From the NCBI GenBank assembly GCA_024699855.1, contig JAMPIQ010000001.1, positions 4,526,001 to 4,590,000 on the forward strand: a stretch of 64,000 bases of DNA, in the 5' to 3' direction. Position 1 is the stretch's first letter; each line of letters opens with the position of its first letter. The stretch is from Aphelenchoides besseyi (lineage: Eukaryota > Nematoda > Chromadorea > Rhabditida > Aphelenchoididae). Position numbers and translations under genes: made by a program. Under the pieces are notes generated by a model. The model saw only the letters and a program-made list of their open reading frames with translations. It ran no database searches and had not been told where the DNA came from. This document shows, piece by piece, positions 49,201 through 61,914 of the stretch.

Positions 49201-51124
49201 CGAGCGGCTAATTGATCGGTTACCGTAATTTGAACACAGTTAACGGCAAAACGTTTTGAAAGTTCGCAGCACGGCGCCAATTTTTCTCGTCCACTTCAAG
49301 GTCAATGGGAATGTGCGAACATTCTCGCGCACGGCCTTGAGATCCACAATGATTTTGTTTTCTGAACCGCCCAACATCCGCGCATTGTGCTTCAAGCTTC
49401 TCCGCTATTGATCAGTATTCTTGTTATATTGCGAAACGCTCATTTCTGCAGTGAACATCGATGTCTTCTCGGTTACAGTATTGACCAGCAACTTCCGTGT
49501 ACTCTCGAATCGTGTCTAATTGAATTTCGAAAACCGTGAATCCCGCCAATTAGCTTTTAATTCACCTGCAAGTACAAAAGATCTTTAACCGTTTCGTCTA
49601 AACATTCCGAGAATTAGTCGGGACTTCACAAGGTAATTGCCATTTATCTGTTTCTTGGTTTCCACATTTCGAGCAGCGGAATTGTGTCGGTTACCACGAG
49701 CAACCACATTGTTTTGCTATGTTTACGGCTCACTGAATTCCACGGAAACTACAAACGGCGGGGGTGCAAAATGTTGTAGATGTCCGAATTCCCGGAGAAG
49801 TTACCGTTGCGAAACGAACGGAAATGTGCTACCGATTCAACGGAACAAATGTTTGAGCGTAAAGTTGAATTCCCAGTCTTTGGCCTTTTGAACGTGTGAG
49901 GGAGGAGAACTTTAAAAGGATTAGTTTCCACATGCTCGAAGCAAAGAACGGACGCCGTTTTCCGCGTATTCTTGGCGCTTTTCATAATCAGTCAGAGCTT
50001 ACGGTACACTGAGATTAAAAGACCTGTCGTTTAAAGCCACTTAATTCACGTAAGATACGATAATCTGCTTCTTATTGTCCTTGTAATTTGATTGTACCTT
50101 GAAACGGCTTCGTGGGTCTTCGTGTGAAGATCGTGCTTCTTGTTTTGATGGTTATCGACATTTCCAATCGCACGTTGAAATCGCGGAGTTTTTTTGGGCG
50201 GATTAGCGGACTGCGCAGTTGAAGTGCAGAAAAACGGGGCGTTGAAAAAATCGTTCGCCCGGTGAAGAGACCCGACGGCTGAAGTTGAGGGATGAGTCAT
50301 CTCGTGACATTCCTGCATGAGCGTTTGGGTTTTCTAATTGCAGAAAAATTGGAGCTTAGAGACGAGTTGTCGGTTATTGTTTTCATTGCTTCTGTTTTCT
50401 GTATTTTCGCCTCTTGACACCGGACATAATTTTCTTTATGTTTATTCGCATTCCAACGTGTTCAATCAATAAACTTACGGAATGAGAAACGCTGAAAAAC
50501 CGTCGATGACGCGAATGGAAGACATGTGCGCTAACACAAATCACATTCTCAGCATTTTGGTTGGTCTCAATCGTGATTGAACGCACGACAAGGATCGAGT
50601 GAGTACTTTTAGTGGACTAAAACACTTAACTGATAAGAAGAGGTTGGCCCGCAGAAATGTTCGCTATAAAAAATGGGAGCTGGAATCAAATCATCACTTT
50701 GTTATGGGTTAAGAATTGGCGAAACTAACGGGTTTTAACCCAAGTTTCTCAAATTCTAATGATGCAAATTCTCTTATTCTCTACTTACTTTCGCTAGCTG
50801 ATTGTGATCATGACTATACTATCTCGTGTTGTTGGATGTTGTAAACATTTGAGGTTTTGTCGTTGGCTTTGTCGCGTGTTTCCACCATCATGTTTTCGTT
50901 TGAAGCGGTCTGATCACCGGAATTCGCAGTTTTTTGATCGTTGAATTTCAGCTCACAGTCGTCGGTGAGTGTGTACGAACTCGCAAAAAACCCGCGCCGT
51001 TTGCGGTGCCATTCGAGTTTAACGGGCGATCTGAGCTCTTCAACGGGTGTTCCATCAGAAACAAAGATAACGATGCCGCCAACTGAGTATCATAACGGCA
51101 CTGTTTTGGTTCAATGTATACTTC
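46216..51124. other. Long gene-poor stretch upstream of the DLK kinase gene
   Basis: 4.9 kb with overlapping frames on both strands but no recognisable protein. The longest, 47385-47762 plus and 48557-48913 plus, have no family likeness, no matched splice sites and no downstream signal. Composition resembles the 15.5-19.5 kb stretch. A ttgaatttcag/gtgagtg pair near 50950-50965 suggests 5'-UTR exons of the kinase gene. Confidence 0.4.
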
Positions 51125-54100
51125 ATGATTAAGTTTTTCGTATTATCTCGATACTTTCTAGCAAGTGTTTCGACAACTCAACACTGTCACGTTCCAACAA
51201 ACACATTGGATGGTACGGCGGGAGAACGTCAAATTGCAGAACAACAAGCTAATTTGGAGGAGTTGAATCGCGGACATTTTGGATTCAGCAGTTATTTCAA
51301 TTGTCTTTTATCACCGTTTTCTGCTTGGACTGGAGCTGCTGCACGACAAAAAGCTTTGGGTACCTCTGACATCTTGAATGACAACTTTGAGATCTCGATC
51401 GAATGCATTGATGTTGACTTCAGCACGAACTACGTTGGTGGCGGCAATCAGGTTTGTTCGACTTTTGTTCGTTGTAATGCGATTGAAACATTTAGAGTTC
51501 AGTATTTTGGGGTAGATGGAATGGAAAGTTGATTGCTTTGAAGAAACTGAATCGAGCTTCCGAAGTCGACATTCGCAAATTAGTTGCTCTTGATCATCGG
51601 AATGTCGTTCAAACGCTTGGCATATGCTCAACCACGGGCAACTTTCCGTGTATCATCTCCGAATTCTGCGAGAAAGGTTCTCTTTTCGATGTGTTGCGTC
51701 GCATTGAACTTGGTAAAAGTCAATTTGTCCGATGGTGTCAAGAAGTTGCCAACGGTATGCACTATCTGCATTCTCTGCGAATAGTGCATCGCGACTTGAA
51801 GTCTCCGAATATTTTGGTTGATGCAAACGATACGCTCAAAATCTGTGATTTTGGTTCGTTGTATACTATGGATGCAACTCATATGGCAAGTGCGAAAATG
51901 AGTATCGTAGGAACAAGTCAGTGGATGAGTCCCGAACTCTTGAGGAACCGTCCTTGCAATGAAAAGTTGGATGTTTGGTCCTACGGAGTTGTTCTATGGG
52001 AACTGCTCACTCAGGAAATTCCCTTCAAAAATATCTCATCGGCAGCCGTGATCTTTGGCGTTGGATCTGGAAGCCTTCGTCTTCACTGCCCCAATACTGC
52101 ACCGGATACATACAAGTTATTATTGAAATTGTGTTTTGCTCAAAACCCTCGTAATCGACCATCTTTCAACTCAATTCTCAAGCATCTATCCAACTTGGCC
52201 AGTGAATGCGAACCAATCGGCGCTGATGGATGGTCGATGCGCAAAGACGCTTGGCGAAAAGAACTCAACGAAGAAGCGGAGAAACTGCGAGTGAACAGCA
52301 ACGGGAATGTGAATCAAGACGCTAAACAAGTTAGCGCTCAACAAGCTGAAGAGTTGGTCAGCAGACGAATGCACGAGCTTCGACATGCTCAGGAGTTGGC
52401 ATCAATGTACAAAGACAAAATGCGTCGAGCTAACCGTCTCAACAAAGAACTCTATCGATGTCTTCAAGAGCTTTCTCAACGCGAAGCAACAATCGCGGAA
52501 AAAGAAGCTCAAATCCGTGTGCGTGCAGAAACCGCAGCTCCCGGTACTAGCGGTCACCAATCACCACCACGATTTCACAAAATGGCATCGGGAAGTGTTC
52601 CAGAATTGAAATCCATTCGACTGGAAAAACTCATGGTTTCGAAGGCTAATTCCCGTGGTCGAACATCGACAAAGTATGTTGACAAATCAATTTACTCCTA
52701 CAACTTTGATTTTTAGCGTTTATCCACGTGGTGGTCAACGAGCTGTTTTGACGTTTGAAGTGAGCGATGACGATCAGATGGAAAGTGAAGTTGAAGAAGA
52801 AGAACCTTTTGAATCGGATGCGGAAAGTGAGAAACAATGGAATCAGAACTGTAATGTCCATGCAACAACTACTGCGAACATTGCGGCAACTTCGAATCGA
52901 CGTATTTCGGTTGCTAGTTTGAATTCGTCAAGCGATGATGAGGTTGTTCATCCACGTTCTCGTCATTCATATGCTGCATCATCTCGACAGGATTCATTTG
53001 AAGAAGGCCGAGGCTTTTCCTCAGCATCACGCGCTGCTTCCGCCCGATCCTCAATTGCTCACCGCCATCCGTCGAATGCTCGAAACTCATCGGCTACGTA
53101 TTTGCCAACAAATGACGACGATTCGTTGGTTTGTCCTCACTGCTCGTGCAACTGTCGATCTTATCATTTTGGAATGTTTCAACGCAACTCAACAGCTCGT
53201 GTCTCTGGAATATCAGCTGATTCTGGTGTTGTTGTTTCATCAACTGGGACTGAAGAACGACGTCTATCTGCATTGATGTTGGATGCTGAGGAGAACGGAA
53301 ACAATTCGCATTTCGCAACAACATTGACCGCCGATTGTCCGTTGTATCGCAACGATCAAACTCGTTGGTCCGATGGAAAAATTGCTCATCGATATCATCA
53401 TCATTCTTATGCACCCAGATTGCCAATTCGTAATCGCTCGAACACAACACATCGTTATTCCGGTGCGTTTACTCGAAACTCACCCGCTCGTTCAACTAAA
53501 CGACACGTCACACCAGTTCTAAGACGTCCAATCAAATCCGTGAACTCGGTTGATTGTGTTCATGAGTCATTCGATAATCATGAAACTGCAAGCCATCAAA
53601 TACATCGATCACGCAGCGTGAGTTCGCGTTCTGATCTTCACGTTACCAGCCATGCGAACGAAGAAGAAGCGGATACTCAAATAGACACATCAATGGAAAC
53701 CTCAGTAGTTGCTGGATCGCGATACAAAAGACGACCAATCGATGAAGTGATTGCGGAAATGAGCTCATCTTTGAGTAGTAAATCCAATCGGTATGTTCAC
53801 AATCAAGAAACTAAACGTACAACCGCAATTTTAGCTCATCCAAAAAAGCACCGCACATTGGAATGGAACAGTCCACTTCCTCAACTATGGCTTCCAGTCT
53901 CGAAAGATCGCTTGAAGCTGCTTTAGCTGATGGACTGTCGGATAAAGAACAGAAATTGAAGACCGTCAAAGCGTCGTTTCGAACTCATCGCCGTTGTGCA
54001 AGTGTAAGTGACAAACAGGGTGAAAGTAAATTCAGTATTCGTTTCAGAATCCAACTTGCATTGTTGATCAAACAAAGTGCAGTATTGCTCGGATTGCGGA

Positions 54101-54143
54101 AACAGGCAGTGAAACTAGTGATCATGAACCCGTTTACTGCTAA
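51125..54143 (+). CDS. dlk-1: Mixed-lineage MAP3K of the DLK/LZK family
   Basis: Kinase domain: glycine loop VGGGNQSSVFWGRW, Lys in IALKK, HRDLKSPNILV, DFG in ICDFGS, GTSQWMSPELLRN, WSYGVVLWELLTQEIPFK. These match MAP3K12/13, including the shortened VxKx loop and RPSFNSILKHL end. A coiled coil follows (ELRHAQELASMYKDKMR) in place of the leucine zipper, then a long Ser/His-rich tail (VCPHCSCNC). Near the C-terminus LEAALADGLSDKEQ contains DGLSD, the regulatory peptide described for DLK-1 calcium control. The last intron gives the ending GSETSDHEPVYC. The pathway is axon-injury and synapse p38/JNK signalling. The start is unsure: ATG 51125 opens the frame, but the acceptor tttctag after it (51162) may belong to an upstream exon. 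The third glycine of the loop is Ser. Confidence 0.9.
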
Positions 54144-54660
54144 ACTTCTTGCCCATCAAACTCCACTGAATTCCCTCATCTGTATATGTCATGCCGGTAG
54201 TCATGCACTTCTAACTTAACAGATTTCTTTTATTAAGCTGGTCTTTTTGCTCTTACGGTTTTCTATTTAATTAGGTCGTAAATGTAAATAAACTTTTATT
54301 ATCACAATGCAGCAGCTTTATGATAAGTCTGAAGTCGATCGTAGAACTTCATTCGCTCAAACATAGAAAATAGTTACAATTCGACCTAATTACATGAACT
54401 CTAAAACGCTTGAAATCATCAAAATGATATTCTTGATATTCGATATCCGGGTTAGTCTCTGAGCCCTACAGATGAACAGCAGCATTCAAAAGTGACGAAC
54501 TCCGTGTTTCTTATAAACTTAGCGAGTGTTGTTTGACAGTCTTGCTTCTCAATTGAATCATTTAATGTCAAATTATAGCAAAGTAGGTAAGAAGAGATGA
54601 TCAAAATGAAGTTGTACAGCAAATTAAAGATTGAAATCAAAAAAACAAACTCAAAGATAC

Positions 54661-57600
54661 TCATTTCTTGTTCACCACAGATTCAGTCGTACATTTGATC
54701 ATCTTATTAAGCCATACAATGGACTGCTTCCAAGCGGCGGGATCCTGTCTTACGGCTTCAGAAAATTCAGTCTCCAAATCGTAGAGAACAATCGACCAAT
54801 CAGGCAAATTGGAGCACGAAGGAATGTTGAGGAACTTCTCAAATATCTTGGTCCACAGATCACCATTTGTCATACGCCTGAAATGTAAATTGAACGACTT
54901 TACTTATCTTGTTTCCAACCGTTTTACTGGATGCCAAGTTTTGTAGACTCCATTTTCGTCTTTCTTCACCTTCATATACTGATGATGCATCAGCAGATAA
55001 ATGACACTGACGAATCCGAATAGATCGGTTTGATACGTCCACGGTCTTCCTTCCATCATTTCGATGCAATCAAAGCATTGGGTCTTCGCTTTTCCGGTGA
55101 ACGTTTGACCACGATAGTACTGCATATCGATAGCACGACCAAAATCAATCAGGCGAATCAGGGGTTGCCCAATCACTTTCTCAAACGGCATATTTTCAGG
55201 TAAACTGAAAGAAGAATTAGGAATGTAAGTTGAAAGCAAACTCACGGTCCACAGATCAAAATGTTGTCCGGTTTCGTGTCTCCATGAATAATTGACATAT
55301 CGTGGATGTGTTTCAGCACACGTCCCAATTGTAATCCAACTAAAGAAATGACCATTCCGGCAACATCTCGTCCTTGTATTCGATAAGTGTTTGCCAAATC
55401 CTACAAAACAACGAATCAGAATCATCAATTACACTTTCCGTTTACCAACAGAGTTCCATACGGCAAATATTCGTAAACAATGGCACTTGCATCTTTGAAA
55501 ATATACGCGTCTTGAAGATCCATTAAGAACCCTTTGAGGGTTTCCGGCATTACGCGACGAATCGACTCGACCATGTGAACTTCAAATGGACAAGGTGGTA
55601 CTTGATACTAAATAAGGCAGTTGATCGAAGCTTGACGCTGTGAACTTACCTTCACTGCCACTAGTCTTCCGTCATTATCGCATTTGAAAACTTTGGCAAA
55701 ACCGCCTTGACCAATTTGTTTCAGAATTCGAAATCGTTCTCCGCCCAACGAACATTCTCGACCTTCTTGAAACAACGGGGCTTTTTCGTCCTGTAAAAGT
55801 CAACAATTTCAATTCGAAGTGCTTTGGTTTTTACCGTAAAATCATGTTGTTGAACGACGATAAGGTTTCGTCGCAACATGTCTTCTCTCGCTTCTTCGTT
55901 CCATGGGTTCAAAGTTCCTTGAAATTCGAGACTGAAATAAAACAACGAACATCAATCTTGTGAAATTTTATTTCGCTTAAACGGATCGTTAACAATTTTC
56001 AAAGAGGTTTTCGATTATTCGAAACTGAAACGTGGATTTAGGCTGAAGAAGAGCAACTACTTGATAAGAAAGTTTTTTGTTACTGTACAAAAAGTGAGTA
56101 GTTTATTTCATGCCAAATAACTACGATAAGTCAAAGAGCAACAGCTGGAGAGGTGAATGCACTTACGAAACGTTTCCATTGCCCGTCGCCTCTAATGTCT
56201 CCGATGAATTTCCCAAATGCATTCGATCAACGGCCAATTGCAAGTCGATTTGCGGCGGATTTGCAGACAAATGTGATGGCTTCGTTATCGATTTTGTCGT
56301 AGATTGCGGCTGAAGATGAAGATACGAAAAGAAACCCAACTGTTAACTTACTCCAACACTCAAACGTCCGGGAGGTTGATCGAAAAGTCCCAACGTTTTT
56401 CGCTTGTTCGTGACTTTTGCAAATCGTATCGATGAATTCGGAGTGCTAGTCAAATGATTTCTATTTGCTGACGGTTTGTGAAGACCACAAACAGTTGGAC
56501 TGTTAGGATCAAAACTATTGCGCTGCAAATTGGAAGCAAATAAGAAATTAAGAGGAGATTTCAAACCTTTTCGCCGTTCTCCTTGTTCGCTCCATTTTGT
56601 GCCGATTGAAGTTCTTCACTGATCATGTTTGGTTTCACATCGGAAATATCCAATGATTCATTGATTCGTCCACGTTTTGAAACCGGCGATTGAGTGGTTG
56701 GCGAATGAACGGGTTGAGTTGATGGTCGTTGAGTTGCGGCCATTCGAACAACCGTCGGATCTTTAAACACCGTGAAACTGTCACGCGGTGGTTGTTGGTT
56801 GTAAGCAGGTGGGATACCTACAATTCAATGAACACACACCTTGAATTGATATTCGTTCTCAACTAACGTCCGGTATACTGCGTAGTGTCTTGGAAGGCAG
56901 GTCTTGATGAAGCAACTGAGTAGTTTAATGTTGGTGATCGTGGACAGGGCGGAATTGGTGATCGACGTTTCGGTTCGGCCGGTCGATTCACCGGAGTGTT
57001 GTCCTCACTTCTCTCAAACACAACATCCAATCGTGCCGGCGCTCTAAACCAACCAGTTGATACAAAAACAACAAAACCAAACTCACAAACTGGATCGCCG
57101 TCTCGCTGCCAACGATTTTCGAACGTCGTTCTGTCGAATTGCTTGTAAAAAGTTGACGGTTCCTTCGTCATCTTCGCCACTCGACGGAAACTGCACGTGC
57201 TCCATGATTGCAGGACTGAATTGCAAGTCAAACGATAACAAGCAGTCGAGAGCTCACCCGAATCTTTTACGAACCTCGTCTTCTGATAACTCGCAGTTTT
57301 CCATGCACTTTTTGAAAACCTCGTAGACTTTGTCGGTGATGTTGTCATCGATTAAGCATTCGGCGTAGTTCTTATAGAACTGCCAACAATCTGCGAACTG
57401 GTCCTCGATTTTTTCCCAAATGGCGCTGGGGCTCATCGTGTTACTACATTGGCCCTGAAAACGGACGAAAGTGAAAACAAAAGAAGCCAGAACTCACAAA
57501 GATTTTCCACAACTGTAAGACCTTGCAAATGTACTCGTCGTTCAAACGCAAATCGTCCTCATCATTTGAAAACTTTCTGAGAAAATGCATCAGAATTTTC

Positions 57601-57977
57601 TTCAACACCATAGTTCGAATTTCGGTGTTTATATTCAGTGCGCTGATGACTCTGAAAGCCGGAACCAAGTTGACATCGGAGCAAATCAAACTCACGTGTG
57701 AAGCACACTCACATGTTCCTTCTCGTCCAAGAAGTTTTCGATCAACCTGAACATCAAAATCATTTCCGCTGAAGAGCAAAACCCACTCAATGAAACTACG
57801 ACCGAAGTTCTTTGCAATCTGCTCTTTGTTGCCGTTTGAGGTGCCATTGACGGAGCCGGTGGTTACCGAATGTGATCGTTGTGGCGGATTTGGCATCTTC
57901 GTCGCAAATTCGCGGAAATCTCGAAACAACGCGACCAATCGATCCTTCTGCTCAAACACAAATCGAACGCCGAGGAG
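54661..57977 (-). CDS. bub-1: Spindle-checkpoint kinase BUB1
   Basis: Multi-exon minus-strand gene. The N-terminal half has the Mad3/BUB1 homology region: VLKKILMHFLRKF, RLNDEYICKVLQLWKIF, SPSAIWEKIEDQFADCWQFY and DKVYEVFKKCMENCEL, a TPR-type fold that binds KNL1. A disordered middle follows with a KEN box (GANKENGEK). The C-terminal kinase has GQGGFAKV, VAVK, IIHGDTKPDN (HGD, as in BUB1), LIDFGRAIDM, a T-loop with GKAKTQCFDCIEM, and the closing EGRPWTYQTDLFGF and YMKVKKDENG. It phosphorylates histone H2A at kinetochores. The 5' end is unresolved: the first well-supported exon starts at 57977, and an upstream segment (58040-58105) has an acceptor plus ATG in a different frame. Confidence 0.88.
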
Positions 57978-58514
57978 CTGCGGACCGGACGCTCAAATTG
58001 GGCGGCAAAGTCCCAATCGCTGCAAAACATGTCGCTTTTGACTATCGATGTCAAGTTGGCACAAAAATCGGAGGAAAATTTCCAGTTGCCATCGTTTCTG
58101 TAGGTTAACTGATTGCGTCGTTTGCTTAAGTTCAACTTGAAACCTTTGGGCAATCGCAATTTATGTCCAGACTTCACTCTAACTACAGGGCTTTCAACTT
58201 AATGGGGTTTCTGTTCAATTTTCAGACAGCGTTTTTGATAGTAACCGCATCAAGAGGGACACTTTGTTAGCTTAAATTTCATGATCTTATGCAACTTCTT
58301 GCGCAACATGAATTCAATCAAATGTACGGCAAGAACTCATTAGTCTCGTTAGCAAGATTCTGCAGATTCCAATCGAAACGTAAGCTTTCATTTGACCGCA
58401 AATTCGAATAATTTTTGCACAACATCAAAAAGATAAACGCAAAGAATCGATCAGGACAAACGTTTATTACTCGCTATTAACAAACAAATATACAAATAGA
58501 AATTACGAGCTTGA

Positions 58515-59387
58515 CTATAAAATGTGTACGCGAATACGCAACGATGAGACCAACACCTCTGATTTACTGCAAATAGAAACGAACATGGAACTTGCGATCA
58601 GCAGAAGTACGAAGTTCCGGTTGGAAGTGATCGACTTACGTTAATTTCACCACCGTAGAGCTCGACTCAAATGGACAGGCACGTTTACGAGTTTGCGGTA
58701 TTGCAAGAGATTTTGCTTCCACTTTGTATGCATTCCTGAAACACTCATTGATTCGAATGATTAACACTGCTTCAAACCCACCATTCAAACAATCGATCCG
58801 AAATTTTAATCGCTTCGTAATTGACAATCGTTCCGATCTTTAGTTTTTGCTCAAAAACGATGTTCAATTGGAAAAACACTTCGAACTCGATGATGCCATA
58901 GTTTTGCTTTTTACATATAAATGTAATTCGGCCCTCGGTTTTGCGGAATCTACCGCTTGGTTTTGCCCACGTACCCGGCACTTTGGCATCACTTAACGTG
59001 GAAACCAACAATGGACTTTTATCGAACTCTTCCTCCAGTGAGTTGTCATCACGATCAACGTCAGCGACTTTAGTCAAACAGTTGATGCCAATATATGGAT
59101 TGGGCAGTTTATCTTCTGTCTTTTCTTCGATCGGCGGCGTTAAAGGTGTCGGTAGATTGACGGAGTCTTTGGGTGTAGAACACAAATCAACACGCAACGG
59201 CAAGACAGCTGTGAACACACGAATACAAATACGAAAATATGTTGAACTCACTTTTTCCCGACCTTACTTGATGAGCATCAGTGTTGCTAACGGTCGGACA
59301 ATCACTTGGAGAACTGACGGGAGTTAGAATTCGAAGCCCACTGCCGAGCATCTTCGGCTTGTGATTGGTGACAATCAACGGGTCCAT
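58515..59387 (-). CDS. Protein with OB/cold-shock-like domain, family unknown
   Basis: Four exons on the minus strand. The first part is Pro/Ser/Thr-rich (LCSTPKDSVNLPTPLTPP). A folded module follows: GRITFICKKQNYGIIEFEV, LKIGTIVNYEAIKI and WNAYKVEAKSLA. The pattern G-x-I-T-x-x-(x)n-YG-I-I-E-F then L-x-I-G-x-x-V-x-Y-x-A then W-x-A-x-x-V-E resembles the OB-fold module at the N-terminus of MOV10L1 and CT55-type proteins and other cold-shock-like domains that bind nucleic acid. This is a pattern judgement, not a proven homology. The last exon is short; two acceptors are possible. A minus-strand AATAAA lies near 58462. Confidence 0.55.
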
Positions 59388-60830
59388 TGGAACAATAAAT
59401 TTAAGATTCAAATCTGAAAGCCTCAAATTCGTCGGTTTGTAGTGTAAACTAAAGGCAGCGAGGATTTACAAGAAATGGCAGCTGAAACAAGTGCAACCGA
59501 CACTAAACAAAATGATTTTTGCAGCTTGCGATTCAACGGCTTAGAAGTCGGAAAGAATCAATGGTTCCGATTAGATGGCAAAGAAGATGACGAAGTTTCC
59601 ACTTGAAATTGCGTCTGCTGCTGGTCGATTTCTTTAGTGAAATGGACGTTGAGATTTGCGTAAAACCATTTGACCTCACACACAATGAGAAATATAAGTG
59701 CTCGTATTAGTGGCCAAACTTCCACTCAATGATCTTGGGAAGCAAAATGAATTTCAGACGAAAACACGAGCAAAAGCCTATTCTTAAACTGACGGACAGT
59801 AGGGAAAAGACAAGCTAAAATTTGAAAAAAAGTCAAAGGTTTGATTTCGATTTATCGGCGACTCGCGCAACAGCGAACAAGTGTCGCGTATTCAACACAT
59901 ATGCCCGATCTTCAGTTCTGAGTGTCTATCGCTAACCGACGTTCACCGTTTTTCCAAACAATCGGCGCGGCAAAAAGGAAACATCGTTGGGTTTGCAAAT
60001 GGTTGCAAGACGATTCGAGTGCCAACGACTGTTCGACAAATCGATTGCACAATCGCAAATCTTTAAATTAATGAACAAGTGCGATTGCTTTGATTCGTTC
60101 ATCCTTTGGTAAGGAAATATCTCAGATGTTATTGGATCGCAGCTTAAAACTGCAAATTGATCTCATCTTTCGAACGAACGACACATTCCATTGGTATTCC
60201 AAAGAATTTGTTTATTCAAAACAAGAGCCCGAGAAATGTTTATGTTTAAGACCGGCGATAGCGATCTGCTCTCATCGAATTTGTATTGCAATCGTTTTCT
60301 GGCTGTGGGCAAAATCCAAGGCCGCGGAGCTTAACAACGAAGTTTATACGTTCATACGAAACACAAATACCGGCAACGATAATCGAAAGAACAACAAATA
60401 AGTAACTCTTCCGAGAAACAAAATAACATAAGGCATAGGTGATTTTGGTGTTCGGCATTCCAACAAAAGACTTTGTTGGTATTAAGTGATAAAAGGACAT
60501 TAAGAGCGAATACGATCAAAATACCCTGCGGTGAAAATAGAATTCAATCTACGAATAAACAACCGCGCGATAAAACCGTACACTTGGAAACAAAGTAGGA
60601 GGTAAAATGTTGAAAATTGGCAAAACAATCAAACGAACTACGATAAATATAATAAGAGATCTTTTGGATGGCTAAAATCTAAACCGAAAAGATTCCTAAT
60701 GTTCAATCAGATCCATGAAATTAAATCAAATTCTCCTTCTCGTGGATCGTCAGTTTTCCATTCTCTTCGACCAGTGTCTTCGACGATGTTTCAGTCGTTT
60801 TCCAATCTGCAAAGCAATTTCATTCGCAAT
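59388..60830. other. Intergenic with one tiny open frame
   Basis: A plus-strand frame, 59475-59606, starts MAAETSATDT and encodes 43 residues (CSLRFNGLEVGKNQWFRLDG); a second short open piece follows after an acceptor at about 59637 but the phase does not fit. It may be a real small gene divergent from the OB-fold gene. The rest, about 59.7-60.8 kb, shows nothing convincing. Confidence 0.35.
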
Positions 60831-61914
60831 CTATTCCCTTTTCTTACGTCTGTTGGCGACTCCAAATCCGGCAAACATAATCACGTGAACAACGAAGTAG
60901 CTGATGAGTATTGGATCCATCCAACTTCGATTCAACATCGACCGACTTATCATGCTGTCACATCGCTAAAAAGAAAAATATGAGCAACCGAAATGGTCAG
61001 TTATGTGCATTTCATCACTCCGATAAGACGTGTTTACAATGAAAGTTGAAATCTGTGTACGAAAGACGACACAAACACGTGGAGTAAGAGAGAAAAGAAA
61101 ACAACCACAACACACCCAAGTAATGCCAACCCCTTCTCTATCATCGTCCGTGATACACAGCAGTTGATTTTCCAGTTCGCTCAGAAAGATTTCTTCTTTT
61201 TGTGCACGTTGAAATAGCGATTGGAATAAGTCAAAGTCTTCTTGACAGCTCCACCATTGCCACGTTACGCAACAGCCACAGACCACGATTAGAATCAACA
61301 AAATTGGGGCCATCAAGTAGCCAATTCCTAGAAAACGATTTCTGATCAAAGTGTTTGTTGTTGACATACGCGGCTTCTTTACACAGAACGTAACTTCTGT
61401 TCCATCAGCCTGCTCCAATGTGCAGAATTGCGGTACTATCGAGAGCATGCAATACAAAATTGTTACTGTCGAACATAACCACATACACTGAAATTGACGA
61501 GTTACCGAACAGTTGAATTTATTAGATATTCAATTACCGTTAATTTGTATTGATAGAACTGTAATTGCGTGTACTCAACTTCGGTCCATACGAAATCGCG
61601 GGGTTCTCCTTTGGCCAAAGTATCATTGAACATCTTATAGGCCGTGGGAAAGATTTTGGTTGACAGATCCCAGAATTTCTGATCTAAAGGTTCACACTAA
61701 TCCCGTCGGTTTGTGCTATGAACTCACTAATGGCCATAACGAATGCATTCCAAGCAAACTCAAGACCACAGAAGAAGAAAATACCGGAGCGGTGGAAGGG
61801 AGGAAGATATCTTTGCGCGCATGCCATGCAAAGCTGATCGATAAGGCCTGAAACGAGGTCGACGATACTCACTACTCGAATACCAACATGCAAATTCGTA
61901 ACAACAATCAATCG
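60831..61914 (-). CDS. Multi-pass membrane protein of unknown family (5' incomplete)
   Basis: Minus-strand exons joined by canonical splices: RLIVVTNLHVGIRV|ALSISFAWHARKD..., WPL|KFWDLSTKIFPTAYKM, QFYQYKLT|CMWLCSTVTILYC, and GITW|RCDSMISRSM to the stop at 60831-60833. There are about four hydrophobic segments: IFLPSTAPVFSSSVVLSLLG, TVTILYCMLSIV, IGYLMAPILLILIVVCGCC and ILISYFVVHVIMFAGFGV. The cytosolic end is RRKKRE. Between helices lies LFQRAQKEEIFLSELENQL, a possible coiled coil. I recognise no family. The first exon and start codon are not found; the frame runs back without a Met to about 61970. Confidence 0.55.
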
